NCBI GenBank assembly: GCA_963789215.1
Contig: CAWBJY010000014.1
Coordinates: forward strand, 110,163 to 174,162
Reading direction: 5' to 3'
Length of the DNA: 64,000 nt
Source of the DNA: Phormidesmis sp963789215
GTDB taxonomy: Bacteria > Cyanobacteriota > Cyanobacteriia > Phormidesmidales > Phormidesmidaceae
Part shown: positions 26,992 to 34,793 of the stretch, piece after piece
How the letters are laid out: each line of letters begins with the position of its first letter
Numbering within the stretch: the first letter of the stretch is position 1
Notes under the pieces: model-generated
Database searches by the model: none
Told to the model about the DNA's origin: nothing
The model's input: only the letters and a program-made list of their open reading frames with translations
Made by a program: the position numbers and the translations under genes

Positions 26992-27027
26992 CTGCGCTTC
27001 TGACTAACTTTAGAAGCGCAGTTTTTT
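26992..27027 (+). terminator. Intrinsic terminator after the transporter pair
   Basis: Perfect 10-bp stem CTGCGCTTCT / AGAAGCGCAG around a 10-base loop, followed by six Ts. It separates the ammonium-transporter transcript from the dioxygenase operon. Confidence 0.92.
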
Positions 27028-27048
27028 GTGGATGTGAAATGCGATCGC

Positions 27049-27078
27049 AACCAGCCACAGAACAACCAGCCACAGAGC
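27049..27078. repeat. 15-bp direct repeat, 2 copies, in the dioxygenase leader
   Basis: AACCAGCCACAGAAC at 27049-27063 and AACCAGCCACAGAGC at 27064-27078, directly followed by the AGGAGATAT ribosome-binding site of the first dioxygenase gene. Confidence 0.8.
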
Positions 27079-27096
27079 AATAGGAGATATCTCAAA

Positions 27097-27981
27097 ATGA
27101 ACGCTGTACAGACCAAAGCGCCGTTAGTAAGCGCAGAAAAAATCGAGCAGTTTAGAAAAGATGGTTTTTTAGTCGTCGAAAATCTCTTCTCTCAAGCCCA
27201 AATCGACGGGCTGCTAGCGCGATTCGACTCGCTGTATGCCGGAGAGTTTGAAACGGGCATCTTTCCCGACGAGTGGCATTGGAACCCCTACACGGGCTGC
27301 GCTGAGGTCGCCGGACAGATGACGGGAGTATGGCGCTGCGATCGCACCCTAGCCAGCATCGTCATGAGCGAAACGGCTGGTCAAATCGCCGCCACCCTAG
27401 AAGGCTGGACAGGCACTAGGCTGCTAACCGACGGCCTCTGGCAAAAGCCGCCCAAAGCCAAAGAGACCACGCTGCATCAAGACTCAATGTATATCAACTC
27501 GCACACCCCTGTTGGCGAAACCACAACCTGCTGGGTAGCCCTAAGCAACGCGTTTCCCGGCGCTAGTACAATTGAGTATGTGCCCGGTTCTCACAGATGG
27601 CCGCGATCGGGCGCAGTTCCAGAATTTCACAATAAAAACAAAAGCTACCTCTCTCAAATGGAAGCGGCGGCCAAGCAAGCCGGCAACGAAGATCCACAGG
27701 TCGTTCAAATGAAGCTAGAGCCGGGAAGCTGCGTGTTTCATCATGGCAACATCTGGCACGGCTCGGGTAAAAACATCATGGACGTAGTGCGCCGGAGTTT
27801 AGTGATTATTCACGTACCCGCCGACTCAAAATTTCAGACCGCAGACGCCTACATTCCAGGCGGCTATATTGCCGCAAAATATCGCCGCCACGGAGACGAC
27901 ACTATGGACGAGAGCTTTTTCCCTATCGTCTGGCGCGAAGACGGGTATCGGACGCCTTTTCTAGACAGTTATCACCCATGA
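27097..27981 (+). CDS. Phytanoyl-CoA dioxygenase family protein (complete metal site)
   Basis: 294 residues, Fe(II)/2-oxoglutarate oxygenase of the PhyH family. The iron triad is visible: His127 and Asp129 in LHQDSMY and His221 in IWHGSGKN, with an Arg about 11 residues later for 2-oxoglutarate. Start at the ATG at 27097, with AGGAG 13 bases upstream; the frame extends to 27028, but that part is the tandem repeat. The next gene starts inside its stop (ATGA). PhyH enzymes hydroxylate or demethylate small molecules; the substrate is unknown. The downstream paralogue has lost the matching Asp. Confidence 0.85.
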   Translation: MNAVQTKAPLVSAEKIEQFRKDGFLVVENLFSQAQIDGLLARFDSLYAGEFETGIFPDEWHWNPYTGCAEVAGQMTGVWRCDRTLASIVMSETAGQIAATLEGWTGTRLLTDGLWQKPPKAKETTLHQDSMYINSHTPVGETTTCWVALSNAFPGASTIEYVPGSHRWPRSGAVPEFHNKNKSYLSQMEAAAKQAGNEDPQVVQMKLEPGSCVFHHGNIWHGSGKNIMDVVRRSLVIIHVPADSKFQTADAYIPGGYIAAKYRRHGDDTMDESFFPIVWREDGYRTPFLDSYHP

Positions 27982-28892
27982 AAATTACCGCCGAGCAGAA
28001 AGAACACTTCGAGCAGCAGGGTTTTGTAATAATCGATAATTTACTCAGCATCGAACAAACTGAGCAGATTATTGAGCGGTGCGATCGCCTATTTCACACT
28101 CAGTTTGAAACCGGCATCTATCCCGACGAATGGTACGGACGGCCAGGGCCAAGCCAGCCCAACGCCACCCGGCAGATGACCGGGCTGTGGCGCTGCGATC
28201 GCACCCTAGCTAGCTTTACGCTCTCAAGTGCGATCGCTCACCTCAACGCCACGCTAATGGGCTGGACGAGCGCCCGCTACGGCCTCGATACCTTTTGGGC
28301 CAAGCCACCCGATGCCCCCTCGCTTTACTTCCATCGCAATAGCACCTACACCAGCGCCATCGATCCGGCGATCGCCCCCACCTGTTGGATTGCCCTAAAC
28401 GACACAACCCTAGAAAACAGTCCGTTAGAGATTGTTCCTAAATCTCACCTTTGGCATACCGCTAAGCGCAAAATTCGCTTCCTTCACGCCCCCCCAGAAG
28501 ACTACCGCATACCCCTATGGCAAGCAGCTAGCGAGGCCAATCTGCCAGATCCTACCATTGTTCCGATAGAGCTATCTGCGGGCAGCGCGATTGTTCTACA
28601 TGGAAACCTGTGGCACGGCTCTGGAAAAAACAACAGTCCTACCAAAACGCGGCAAAGCCTATCTATCACAACGCTAAATGGCCAGGCAAAGTACCAGCCT
28701 CCCGGCAGCGGCAACGGCTATATCTTCGATCGCTATCGAATGTTCAACAGCTTAGACCTGCACGAAAGCTACTACCCTATTCTGTGGCAAGAAAACAGCT
28801 ATCGAACGCCCTTCCTACAAGACTATTGCCAAGACGCATTAGCCGCCGATAGCACCTTTGCCGATAGCGCCTCTACAGCCATACGCTCATGA
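27978..28892 (+). CDS. Phytanoyl-CoA dioxygenase-like paralogue lacking the iron-binding Asp
   Basis: 304 residues, clearly related along its length to the gene before it (shared FETGI.PDEW, MTG.WRCDRTLAS, LWHGSGKN). The first metal motif reads FHRNSTY: His119 is present but the carboxylate position is Asn121 (codon AAT). The distal His213 and an Arg at about 225 remain. In Fe/2-oxoglutarate enzymes loss of the Asp usually abolishes hydroxylation; in the halogenases it is Gly or Ala and leaves room for chloride. It may be a pseudoenzyme subunit or have a changed reaction. The stop is overlapped by the amidotransferase-like start (ATGA). Confidence 0.85.
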   Translation: MKITAEQKEHFEQQGFVIIDNLLSIEQTEQIIERCDRLFHTQFETGIYPDEWYGRPGPSQPNATRQMTGLWRCDRTLASFTLSSAIAHLNATLMGWTSARYGLDTFWAKPPDAPSLYFHRNSTYTSAIDPAIAPTCWIALNDTTLENSPLEIVPKSHLWHTAKRKIRFLHAPPEDYRIPLWQAASEANLPDPTIVPIELSAGSAIVLHGNLWHGSGKNNSPTKTRQSLSITTLNGQAKYQPPGSGNGYIFDRYRMFNSLDLHESYYPILWQENSYRTPFLQDYCQDALAADSTFADSASTAIRS

Positions 28893-29737
28893 CCCCATCT
28901 AACCCCAAAACGCTGCGCCTAGCTAGCTTCGATGTCGGCACAGACGATCTAAAATGGTGGGCACCCGAACTGTTAAATCGCTATCCTGACGGCTTCTACG
29001 AAATGCATCAGCAGTTGTTCGATGAAGTTTGCCAACAAAGCAGTGCAGCAGAACTCGGCAACGTCAATCTAACAAACGTAAACTTAATCAAATACGAGCC
29101 TCGCAAGTTTCACTATCCTACGCCCAAAGAGCTAGCCAACCTAGACGGCATCGTCATTTCAGGCTCTGCCAGCGGTGCTTACGATTCAGACGAATGGATT
29201 ACAAAATTATGCCAAGTTATTCGAGACTATCACCAGCAAAAAGTACGCCTATCGGGCTTCTCCTTTGCACCTCAAATCGTTGCTCAAGCGCTAGGCGGCA
29301 GAGTAGAGCCAAATCCAACGGGCACTGAACTCTCCGTCGTAACCATTCAGCTCGCAGCAGCAGCCCAGCAATATTTCAAAACAGATCGAACTGATTACGC
29401 TATTCAAGTTCACCACAACGACGGAGTGACTCAATTACCCCCAGGTGCAATCTCGCTAGGCACCAGCGGCGTCACCGAGCATTTAGGCTGGATGCTGGGC
29501 CAGCATATTCTAGTTTTTTCAGGCCACCCCGAATATTCTCGCGACCCTTGGATACTAGAGCGCATGATGCTAGCAGAGCGACGCGATCGCCTAGTACCCG
29601 CCCAGCTAGTCAACTTTGGCCTACAAACGCTATGGAACCCAACAGACTACGTTTGGCAAACCCAGCAGCAGCTACGGTTTTTCTTAGGCCAGTTTGAAGT
29701 AGATGATTCTGACCAAGCTTTGCCTATAGAACGGTAG
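28889..29737 (+). CDS. Class I glutamine amidotransferase-like protein without the catalytic Cys
   Basis: 282 residues. The fold markers of GuaA-type glutaminase domains are present: DGIVISGSASGAYD near residue 86, the elbow region with QIVAQALGG, and the His-Glu pair FSGHPEY (His213, Glu215). At the elbow, however, the sequence is LSGFSFAPQ where active enzymes have G-x-C-x-G-H-Q: Ser125 (codon TCC) replaces Cys and Pro replaces the His. It is therefore unlikely to hydrolyse glutamine in the usual way. It is coupled by ATGA overlap to the second dioxygenase, which also lacks a key residue. Confidence 0.82.
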   Translation: MTPSNPKTLRLASFDVGTDDLKWWAPELLNRYPDGFYEMHQQLFDEVCQQSSAAELGNVNLTNVNLIKYEPRKFHYPTPKELANLDGIVISGSASGAYDSDEWITKLCQVIRDYHQQKVRLSGFSFAPQIVAQALGGRVEPNPTGTELSVVTIQLAAAAQQYFKTDRTDYAIQVHHNDGVTQLPPGAISLGTSGVTEHLGWMLGQHILVFSGHPEYSRDPWILERMMLAERRDRLVPAQLVNFGLQTLWNPTDYVWQTQQQLRFFLGQFEVDDSDQALPIER

Positions 29738-29784
29738 GTAAAACTGTATTCAGCCAAAAAGAAACAATCGCCGCTAACATCCCA

Positions 29785-29816
29785 TTGACCTTACAGCCCG
29801 CTATAAGGTTTAGACT
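29785..29816 (+). promoter_or_regulatory. MerR-type promoter/operator with 20-bp spacer
   Basis: -35 TTGACC (29785-29790) and -10 TAGACT (29811-29816) are 20 bp apart. The inverted repeat ACCTTA-N10-TAAGGT (29788-29809) fills the spacer. An overlong spacer with a centred dyad is the hallmark of promoters activated by MerR proteins by DNA distortion. It lies 30 bp before the MerR gene, so the regulator probably controls itself. Confidence 0.8.
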
Positions 29817-29846
29817 AAAAGGAGTTCTACAACAAGGAGTAAAGTA

Positions 29847-30263
29847 GTGACTGTTGCGACGGGTCTAAAGATTGGCGAAGTGTCTAGGCAAACAGGTATT
29901 GCCGTGGGCGCACTGCGGTACTACGAAACGCTAGGCTTACTAAAATCTACGCGGGGAGACAATGGCTATCGCTACTATTCCGCACAGGCGATTCAGCAAG
30001 TACAGTTCATCAAAAAGGCTCAGTCTCTAGGCTTTTCGCTAGAAGATATTAGCGATGTGCTCAACGTTCACGAGCAGGGCAATGTTCCCTGCGAGCTAGT
30101 GCAATCACTTTTACAAGAAAAAATTGACCAGCTTAAAACTCAAATTCGTGAAATGAGCGAGTTTAAGCAGGGACTAGAACAATATCGAGATAGCTGGGTA
30201 TCTGCTAAACCCCGGCCCAAACCAGGAGATATTTGTCCGCTGATTGAGACGATTTCTCTGTAA
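29847..30263 (+). CDS. MerR-family transcriptional regulator (metal- or thiol-sensing type)
   Basis: 138 residues. The N-terminal winged helix is KIGEVSRQTGIAVGALRYYETLGLL, with the RYYS wing, then a dimerisation coiled coil (about 85-120). Cys residues lie in NVPCELV (about 82) and in the C-terminal GDICPLIE, near the places used by metal-sensing MerR proteins. Start GTG at 29847 with AAGGAG 7 bases before it. The promoter upstream has its operator. No transporter or metal-resistance gene is adjacent; the amidotransferase-like gene ends 110 bp upstream. Confidence 0.88.
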   Translation: MTVATGLKIGEVSRQTGIAVGALRYYETLGLLKSTRGDNGYRYYSAQAIQQVQFIKKAQSLGFSLEDISDVLNVHEQGNVPCELVQSLLQEKIDQLKTQIREMSEFKQGLEQYRDSWVSAKPRPKPGDICPLIETISL

Positions 30264-30280
30264 GTAGGTAGATCAAATTA

Positions 30281-30429
30281 ATTGTAAAACGCATTTCGAC
30301 TACGCTCAATGCTCAATCTATTGTAAAACGCATTTCGACTACGCTCAATGCTCAATCTACTGTAGCTAGAGGGCTGAGCGTAGTCGAAGCCTGGTCTATG
30401 CAATGAGCTTTAATTGCACTGAGCTACTT
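30281..30429. repeat. 109-bp dispersed repeat, copy 2, with a 39-bp tandem duplication
   Basis: 30321-30429 is the second copy of the element at 21470-21578, in opposite orientation. Its first 39 bp are duplicated: 30281-30319 repeated at 30320-30358 without a difference by eye. Inner inverted repeats such as TTCGACTACGCTCA/TGAGCGTAGTCGAA allow hairpins. It lies between the convergent MerR and formamidase genes. Confidence 0.88.
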
Positions 30430-30460
30430 AAACAACTTTTTTTACAATAGCCTCTACACA

Positions 30461-30491
30461 GCAGCGCGATCCTTTAGAGTGACCGCGCTGC
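30461..30491. terminator. Possible bidirectional hairpin between convergent genes
   Basis: GCAGCGCG pairs with CGCGCTGC across a 15-base loop, between the convergent MerR and formamidase genes. No T-run follows on either strand, so termination is only suggested. Confidence 0.35.
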
Positions 30492-30504
30492 TTAAATGCA
30501 TAGC

Positions 30505-31752
30505 TTATTCTATCGGAACAAATAACTGCTTCGGAATCACGCCGTGAATGCCTTTAACAATATCAACCACTTGAGAAACTTCAAAATCAATAGCAGCACT
30601 GCCTAAAAGCAGCGCGTCCTGCTCGGTTAGCTCATACTCGCTGTTGACAATCCGCAAAGACTCTCTTACAGACTCTTTCATCGCCTCATCAAGATCTTCA
30701 TCTAAACCAACAGAAATCCAGGCATCCTCCGTCTCGCCCATAGGCTGCTCAAGCGCCATCTCCTTATGCAGTACCAGCTCAAAAGTAGGCGTTAGCGAAC
30801 ATTCAATGGCCGTCAAAGCAACCTCTCCGTTCCCCTGAGCGCAGTGCGGATCGCCAGAATAAAAAAGCGCTCCAGGCACCTGCACCGGCAGGTATAGGCT
30901 GCTGCCAATGCCTAATCGCTTAATATCGATATTGCCACCATAGACACCCGGTGGAACAGAATTGACCGAATCCTCGGCGTTCGCCGGAACCACGCCCATA
31001 ATCCCCATAAAGGGTTTTAGCGGAATGCCCAAATTGGGTTGACCATTGCTAGGACGAAAAATGCCGATATCGTTGGCCATATCTACCGGAATGACTTTGG
31101 TGTAGATATCTGCTTCATTAACTGGAAATTCGCCCGGCAAAGAACCCTTGCCATGGCGGTTAGAAATAACGCCATAGGGGACTCGGTAGTCGATGCCGAT
31201 AGTTCTAATCTCCAACACATCGCCAGGTTCTGCATCCTCTATATAAATTGGCCCCGTAATGACGTGGGGGCCAGGGCCAGTTTTCGCTACGTTGGCTTTC
31301 ACTTCAAGCTGGTCAGGAAGAATATCTTCCTCTTTAATGCCTTGCCCCGTCAAAAACTCAACCGTATCTCCTTGGTCGGCCAAAATCCCCTCATGAGAAA
31401 TCGTCTCTAAAATCACCCGATCGCCAGAGGCAACGGTCAAAATAGGAGCGCTATCTGGCTTAAAAAGTTCTCCCCAAATTACATGGTCAGGCGTTGACTC
31501 TACCGTGTAGATCTGTCCGCCCGACGGGCTCGTTGATTGGGCAATCTCAGATGAGGCAAAAGACTTAAGCGAATAGTTAAAACTCCAGAGAGCCATCCCA
31601 GTCACTATTGCCAGCGCGAGCGGCGACCTTTTGCTAAAGAGCCTGCGCCAGCGCGACCGGTTGCTCACAAAATCTCGCTTTTCCAAGGCTCCTTGAAGTC
31701 TCTTCTGTATCTGCTTCGACAACCGGCTCCACCACACGTTCGCGATTCCCAT
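30505..31752 (-). CDS. Acetamidase/formamidase family protein, membrane-anchored or exported
   Basis: 415 residues. The FmdA/AmdA fold begins near residue 82 (TPDHVIWGELFKPDSAPILTV) and includes TGPIYIEDAEPGDVLEI, PFMGIMGVVPA, GVYGGNIDIKRL and FYSGDPHCAQGNGEVALTAIE. Relatives release ammonia from formamide or acetamide. Unlike most, it has an 80-residue N-terminal extension with a basic region and one hydrophobic helix (about 45-65), so it is probably anchored in or exported across the membrane. It fits the nitrogen-acquisition theme of the preceding 15 kb. Confidence 0.82.
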   Translation of the reverse strand: MGIANVWWSRLSKQIQKRLQGALEKRDFVSNRSRWRRLFSKRSPLALAIVTGMALWSFNYSLKSFASSEIAQSTSPSGGQIYTVESTPDHVIWGELFKPDSAPILTVASGDRVILETISHEGILADQGDTVEFLTGQGIKEEDILPDQLEVKANVAKTGPGPHVITGPIYIEDAEPGDVLEIRTIGIDYRVPYGVISNRHGKGSLPGEFPVNEADIYTKVIPVDMANDIGIFRPSNGQPNLGIPLKPFMGIMGVVPANAEDSVNSVPPGVYGGNIDIKRLGIGSSLYLPVQVPGALFYSGDPHCAQGNGEVALTAIECSLTPTFELVLHKEMALEQPMGETEDAWISVGLDEDLDEAMKESVRESLRIVNSEYELTEQDALLLGSAAIDFEVSQVVDIVKGIHGVIPKQLFVPIE

Positions 31753-32130
31753 CTACAAATCCCTGTTGCTCATAAAAGTGTATACCTACGTACAGTTAAC
31801 GAGCTTTCGATACAGAGGGGTGTAGCTAAAAATACAGATGCCGTCATTGCAATCTAGCAAATGCCGTCAGCGCTACGGGCATGCGCTGCTCAAGCGCAAA
31901 AAGCAAAGCACGCCCCTCGACTGCCTACAGCCGCGATCGCAAAAAGTAAAAAATTCCTTCCTAAGATAGAGAAAAGAATTAGATAGGAATTAGATGATGC
32001 CTTAACGATTTACATCGCATCCAAAAATAAATAGTTCAAGAACGTAGACGGCTAGGGCAATTCTCTAGTCGTCTTTTTAGCAGACGTTCCATCTCTCCTC
32101 TAGACCTCAGCCCTTTCATAGATAGGTTTA
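31753..32130. other. Divergent spacer of 378 bp
   Basis: Between the formamidase and antiporter starts. It contains the NtcA-type site at 31780-31793 and a short direct repeat of ATGCCGTCA (near 31838 and 31860). No gene is seen. Confidence 0.4.
31780..31793. promoter_or_regulatory. NtcA-type site next to the formamidase start
   Basis: Exact GTA-N8-TAC (GTATACCTACGTAC) 27 bp upstream of the annotated formamidase start. At this distance it is too close for a classical NtcA-activated promoter unless translation starts further in. Candidate only. Confidence 0.33.
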
Positions 32131-34269
32131 ATGGCTATGTTTTTGTTTTTAGTGGAACCTGCTTCCGAAACGTTGCAAGCGCCAGTTGCCACTTTTGTAT
32201 TACTGCTAGCAATCGTACTGGTAACACCGCCCGTATTTGAGCGTTTTAAGCTGCCAGGCTTGGTAGGGCTGATTGCGGCTGGCGTTCTTTTTGGCGGCAG
32301 CGGACTAGGCTGGCTAAATGCCGAAACGGATACCATGAAGCTGTTCTCGGAAATTGGCAAAATCTATTTAATGTTTGTTGCTGGGCTCGAAATAGACCTG
32401 GCCCTATTTCAGAAGACGCGCGATCGCTCCATCGGCTTCGGATTCATGACCTTTGCGCTTCCCTTTATAGGTGGGATCGCCGTTGGATTGCTCTTTGGCT
32501 TTGGCTGGCTAGCCGCCGTTCTCATAGGCTCGCTGCTAGCCTCCCATACGCTCTTGGCCTACCCCATCGTACAGCGGCTAGGTATCGTCGATGACGAAGC
32601 CGTGACGGTGACCATCGGCGCAACTATTTTTACAGATATTGGCTCTCTATTAGTTCTAGCCATTTGCTTAGGCATTAACCAAGGTGACTTTTCAATCATC
32701 AAGCTGCTAACGCTCTTAGGCTCTCTAGCGCTATATGCGGTTGCTGTTCTAGTCGGTCTAAAGCAGCTCGGCGTACTTTTCTTCCGCAAAATGGGCCGAG
32801 ACGAAGGCAACCGAGTTCTATTTGTACTCCTCTCCGTATTCCTTGCCGCCGTGGTTGCCCAGCTAATCGGCGTCGAGAATATTATTGGCGCATTTTTAGC
32901 CGGGCTAGCGATTAACAGCGTCATCGGCGACGGGCCAGTCAAAGAAAAAACAGAGTTCATGGGCAGCGTTCTGTTCATTCCGATGTTCTTTGTCAACATG
33001 GGCCTATTGCTCGATCTAAACGCCTTCAGCGATATTCTCGCATCGATTAATCTACCGCTGCTGATTGTCGGCGTGCTGCTCGCAACCAAATTTATTGCAT
33101 CAGTCGCAGCTCATTATCTGTATAAGTACAGTTGGGTACAGACCTGGACAATGTGGTCGCTCTCTATTCCGCAGGTAGCCGCCACGCTAGCAGCAGCGCT
33201 CGTAGGCTACGAAGCCGAAATTATTAGCACAGAGGTCTTCAACAGCGTCATTTTACTCATGCTCGTAACCGCTGTTTTGGGCCCCTTGGTCACCACTCAA
33301 GCAGGTCAAAAGCTTGCGCTGCAAAGAACGTTCGACGAAACAGACTCCTTGGAATTTCTGCCGCCCCCAACAGAAATTCCAGAGGCCTTTTCAGTGGTGG
33401 TGCCCGTATACAACCCAGAAAATGAGAAACCGCTGATGGAGCTAGCGGCTGCCGTCGCCCAATACGCTAGCGGCCGCATGATTCCTTTAGCGATCGCCCT
33501 AGCCCAGCCCCGCATGGACTCACCGCAGCTCACCAAAGCCCTTACCCGCAGCCGTCAGCTTTTAGAAAACATACAGGAACTCAGCGAGGGATTCGAGTTT
33601 GAAGCTATCGTAGAACCCGAATTAAGAATTGACTACAACGTGGCTCAAACCATCGCTCGCGTAGGCCGAGAGAAAAACGCCAACCTGATCATCATGGGCA
33701 TGACTAAACGCGCCAAGTTTAGCAGGCAGTTGTTTAGCGACATTCAAGACGAAGTTATGCGAACTGCTCACTGCCCCGTGGTCGTTGCCAGATTGCTCGA
33801 AGCCCCTTCTCAAATGAAGTCCATTCTAATTCCAATCGAAACGCCCTCGGTAATGACGCTGCGGGTACTGCGATTTGCTCAGGTATTTGCCTCGGCAAAC
33901 GGAGCTAAAGTGACGCTGCTCCACGTACACAGTCCACGGGCTTCGGAGCTATCCAAAACGCGCGTCAAAAAGCAGCTAGAAATTTTACTAGAGCGACTGC
34001 CCTCAGGCAGCGGTTCAATGGAGATTGAGCTATTAGCGCGAGACAACGTAGTGGCCGCGATCGCTAAAGCTTCTCGCCAATACGATTTGGTCATTGTGCG
34101 ATCGCAGCGTCGTCATAGCGGCACCGGTCTTACCATTGGAGAAAATACAACGCCGTTAGTACAACAACTTTCAGGCTCCATCATCTTAGTTGGAGAGCCG
34201 CAGACGCAGCCCGCCCGCCAGCCCGTACGTCGGCAGAAAGTGGTCCCTAACTTGGTGCCAGCCCAGTAA
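32131..34269 (+). CDS. CPA2-family cation:proton antiporter with universal-stress domains
   Basis: 712 residues. Residues 1-395 hold about twelve hydrophobic segments of a KefB/NhaS3-like antiporter (for example VTPPVFERFKLPGLVGLIAAG and GAFLAGLAINSVIGDGPVKE). Residues about 415-690 hold two UspA-like domains; the second has a GxxG-like nucleotide loop and the stretch AIAKASRQYDLVIVRSQRR. It exchanges Na+ or K+ for protons across the membrane, and the Usp part probably gates it by nucleotide. A clear terminator follows. There is no obvious functional link with its neighbours. Confidence 0.88.
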   Translation: MAMFLFLVEPASETLQAPVATFVLLLAIVLVTPPVFERFKLPGLVGLIAAGVLFGGSGLGWLNAETDTMKLFSEIGKIYLMFVAGLEIDLALFQKTRDRSIGFGFMTFALPFIGGIAVGLLFGFGWLAAVLIGSLLASHTLLAYPIVQRLGIVDDEAVTVTIGATIFTDIGSLLVLAICLGINQGDFSIIKLLTLLGSLALYAVAVLVGLKQLGVLFFRKMGRDEGNRVLFVLLSVFLAAVVAQLIGVENIIGAFLAGLAINSVIGDGPVKEKTEFMGSVLFIPMFFVNMGLLLDLNAFSDILASINLPLLIVGVLLATKFIASVAAHYLYKYSWVQTWTMWSLSIPQVAATLAAALVGYEAEIISTEVFNSVILLMLVTAVLGPLVTTQAGQKLALQRTFDETDSLEFLPPPTEIPEAFSVVVPVYNPENEKPLMELAAAVAQYASGRMIPLAIALAQPRMDSPQLTKALTRSRQLLENIQELSEGFEFEAIVEPELRIDYNVAQTIARVGREKNANLIIMGMTKRAKFSRQLFSDIQDEVMRTAHCPVVVARLLEAPSQMKSILIPIETPSVMTLRVLRFAQVFASANGAKVTLLHVHSPRASELSKTRVKKQLEILLERLPSGSGSMEIELLARDNVVAAIAKASRQYDLVIVRSQRRHSGTGLTIGENTTPLVQQLSGSIILVGEPQTQPARQPVRRQKVVPNLVPAQ

Positions 34270-34305
34270 GCTCAATAAGAAATCTAATTTCGTAGCCAGC
34301 CACTC

Positions 34306-34350
34306 AGGGCATTCTAGGGATCTCTATAATCCTCTCTAGAATGCCCTTTC
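34306..34350 (+). terminator. Terminator after the antiporter
   Basis: Perfect 12-bp stem AGGGCATTCTAG / CTAGAATGCCCT around an 18-base loop, followed by TTTCTTGT. The rest of 34270-34574 shows no gene. Confidence 0.75.
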
Positions 34351-34574
34351 TTGTAGGTAGCCAAAAGATCTTGCCACTGCCAACAGTTCTTTGAAAATCG
34401 CTATTTGAGCGAGTTCAGATTCGCAAGCTGCTCTCAGGAACTTCTAAGCAGTCGCTAAGCCGTTCTCTAGGCGAGAGCGGTTTACTAAGTTCATTGGATT
34501 TTAGCAACAGAGCGAATTTCACACTTTCGCGCGCAGTTGTCAAATTCAACGCTATTAATTACCGCTGGCGAATA

Positions 34575-34793
34575 ATGAACAAACAATTGATTCAAGGACG
34601 CCATCTGATTAGGTATCTAGGGCTAGGAATATTAGGAACCGGAGCAGCAACGGTTCTACGTCGTAATGCAACTGTTAAACTGAACAGTTCATCAAACGCA
34701 TCTAAAAATACGTCCGAGTTCAGCTATGGCTCGCACCGCTTTGTCCGGCTATCTCCCTCTAATCCCAATAAAAAGATAAGCACAAAAAGATGA
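34575..34793 (+). CDS. Small protein in the cytochrome b/molybdopterin operon
   Basis: 72 residues from the ATG at 34575 (the frame continues to a TTG at 34494 without improving it). One hydrophobic stretch (YLGLGILGTGAATVL, about 14-28) follows a basic start; the rest is Ser/Asn-rich and basic. The stop overlaps the cytochrome b start (ATGA), so it is probably translated with it. I know no family; a membrane-bound accessory to the oxidoreductase is an inference from position. Confidence 0.5.
   Translation: MNKQLIQGRHLIRYLGLGILGTGAATVLRRNATVKLNSSSNASKNTSEFSYGSHRFVRLSPSNPNKKISTKR

Noticed and set aside
30461..30491. Strong intrinsic terminator
   Set aside because: The stem is good but neither strand has a T-run after it, so it is listed only as a possible hairpin.
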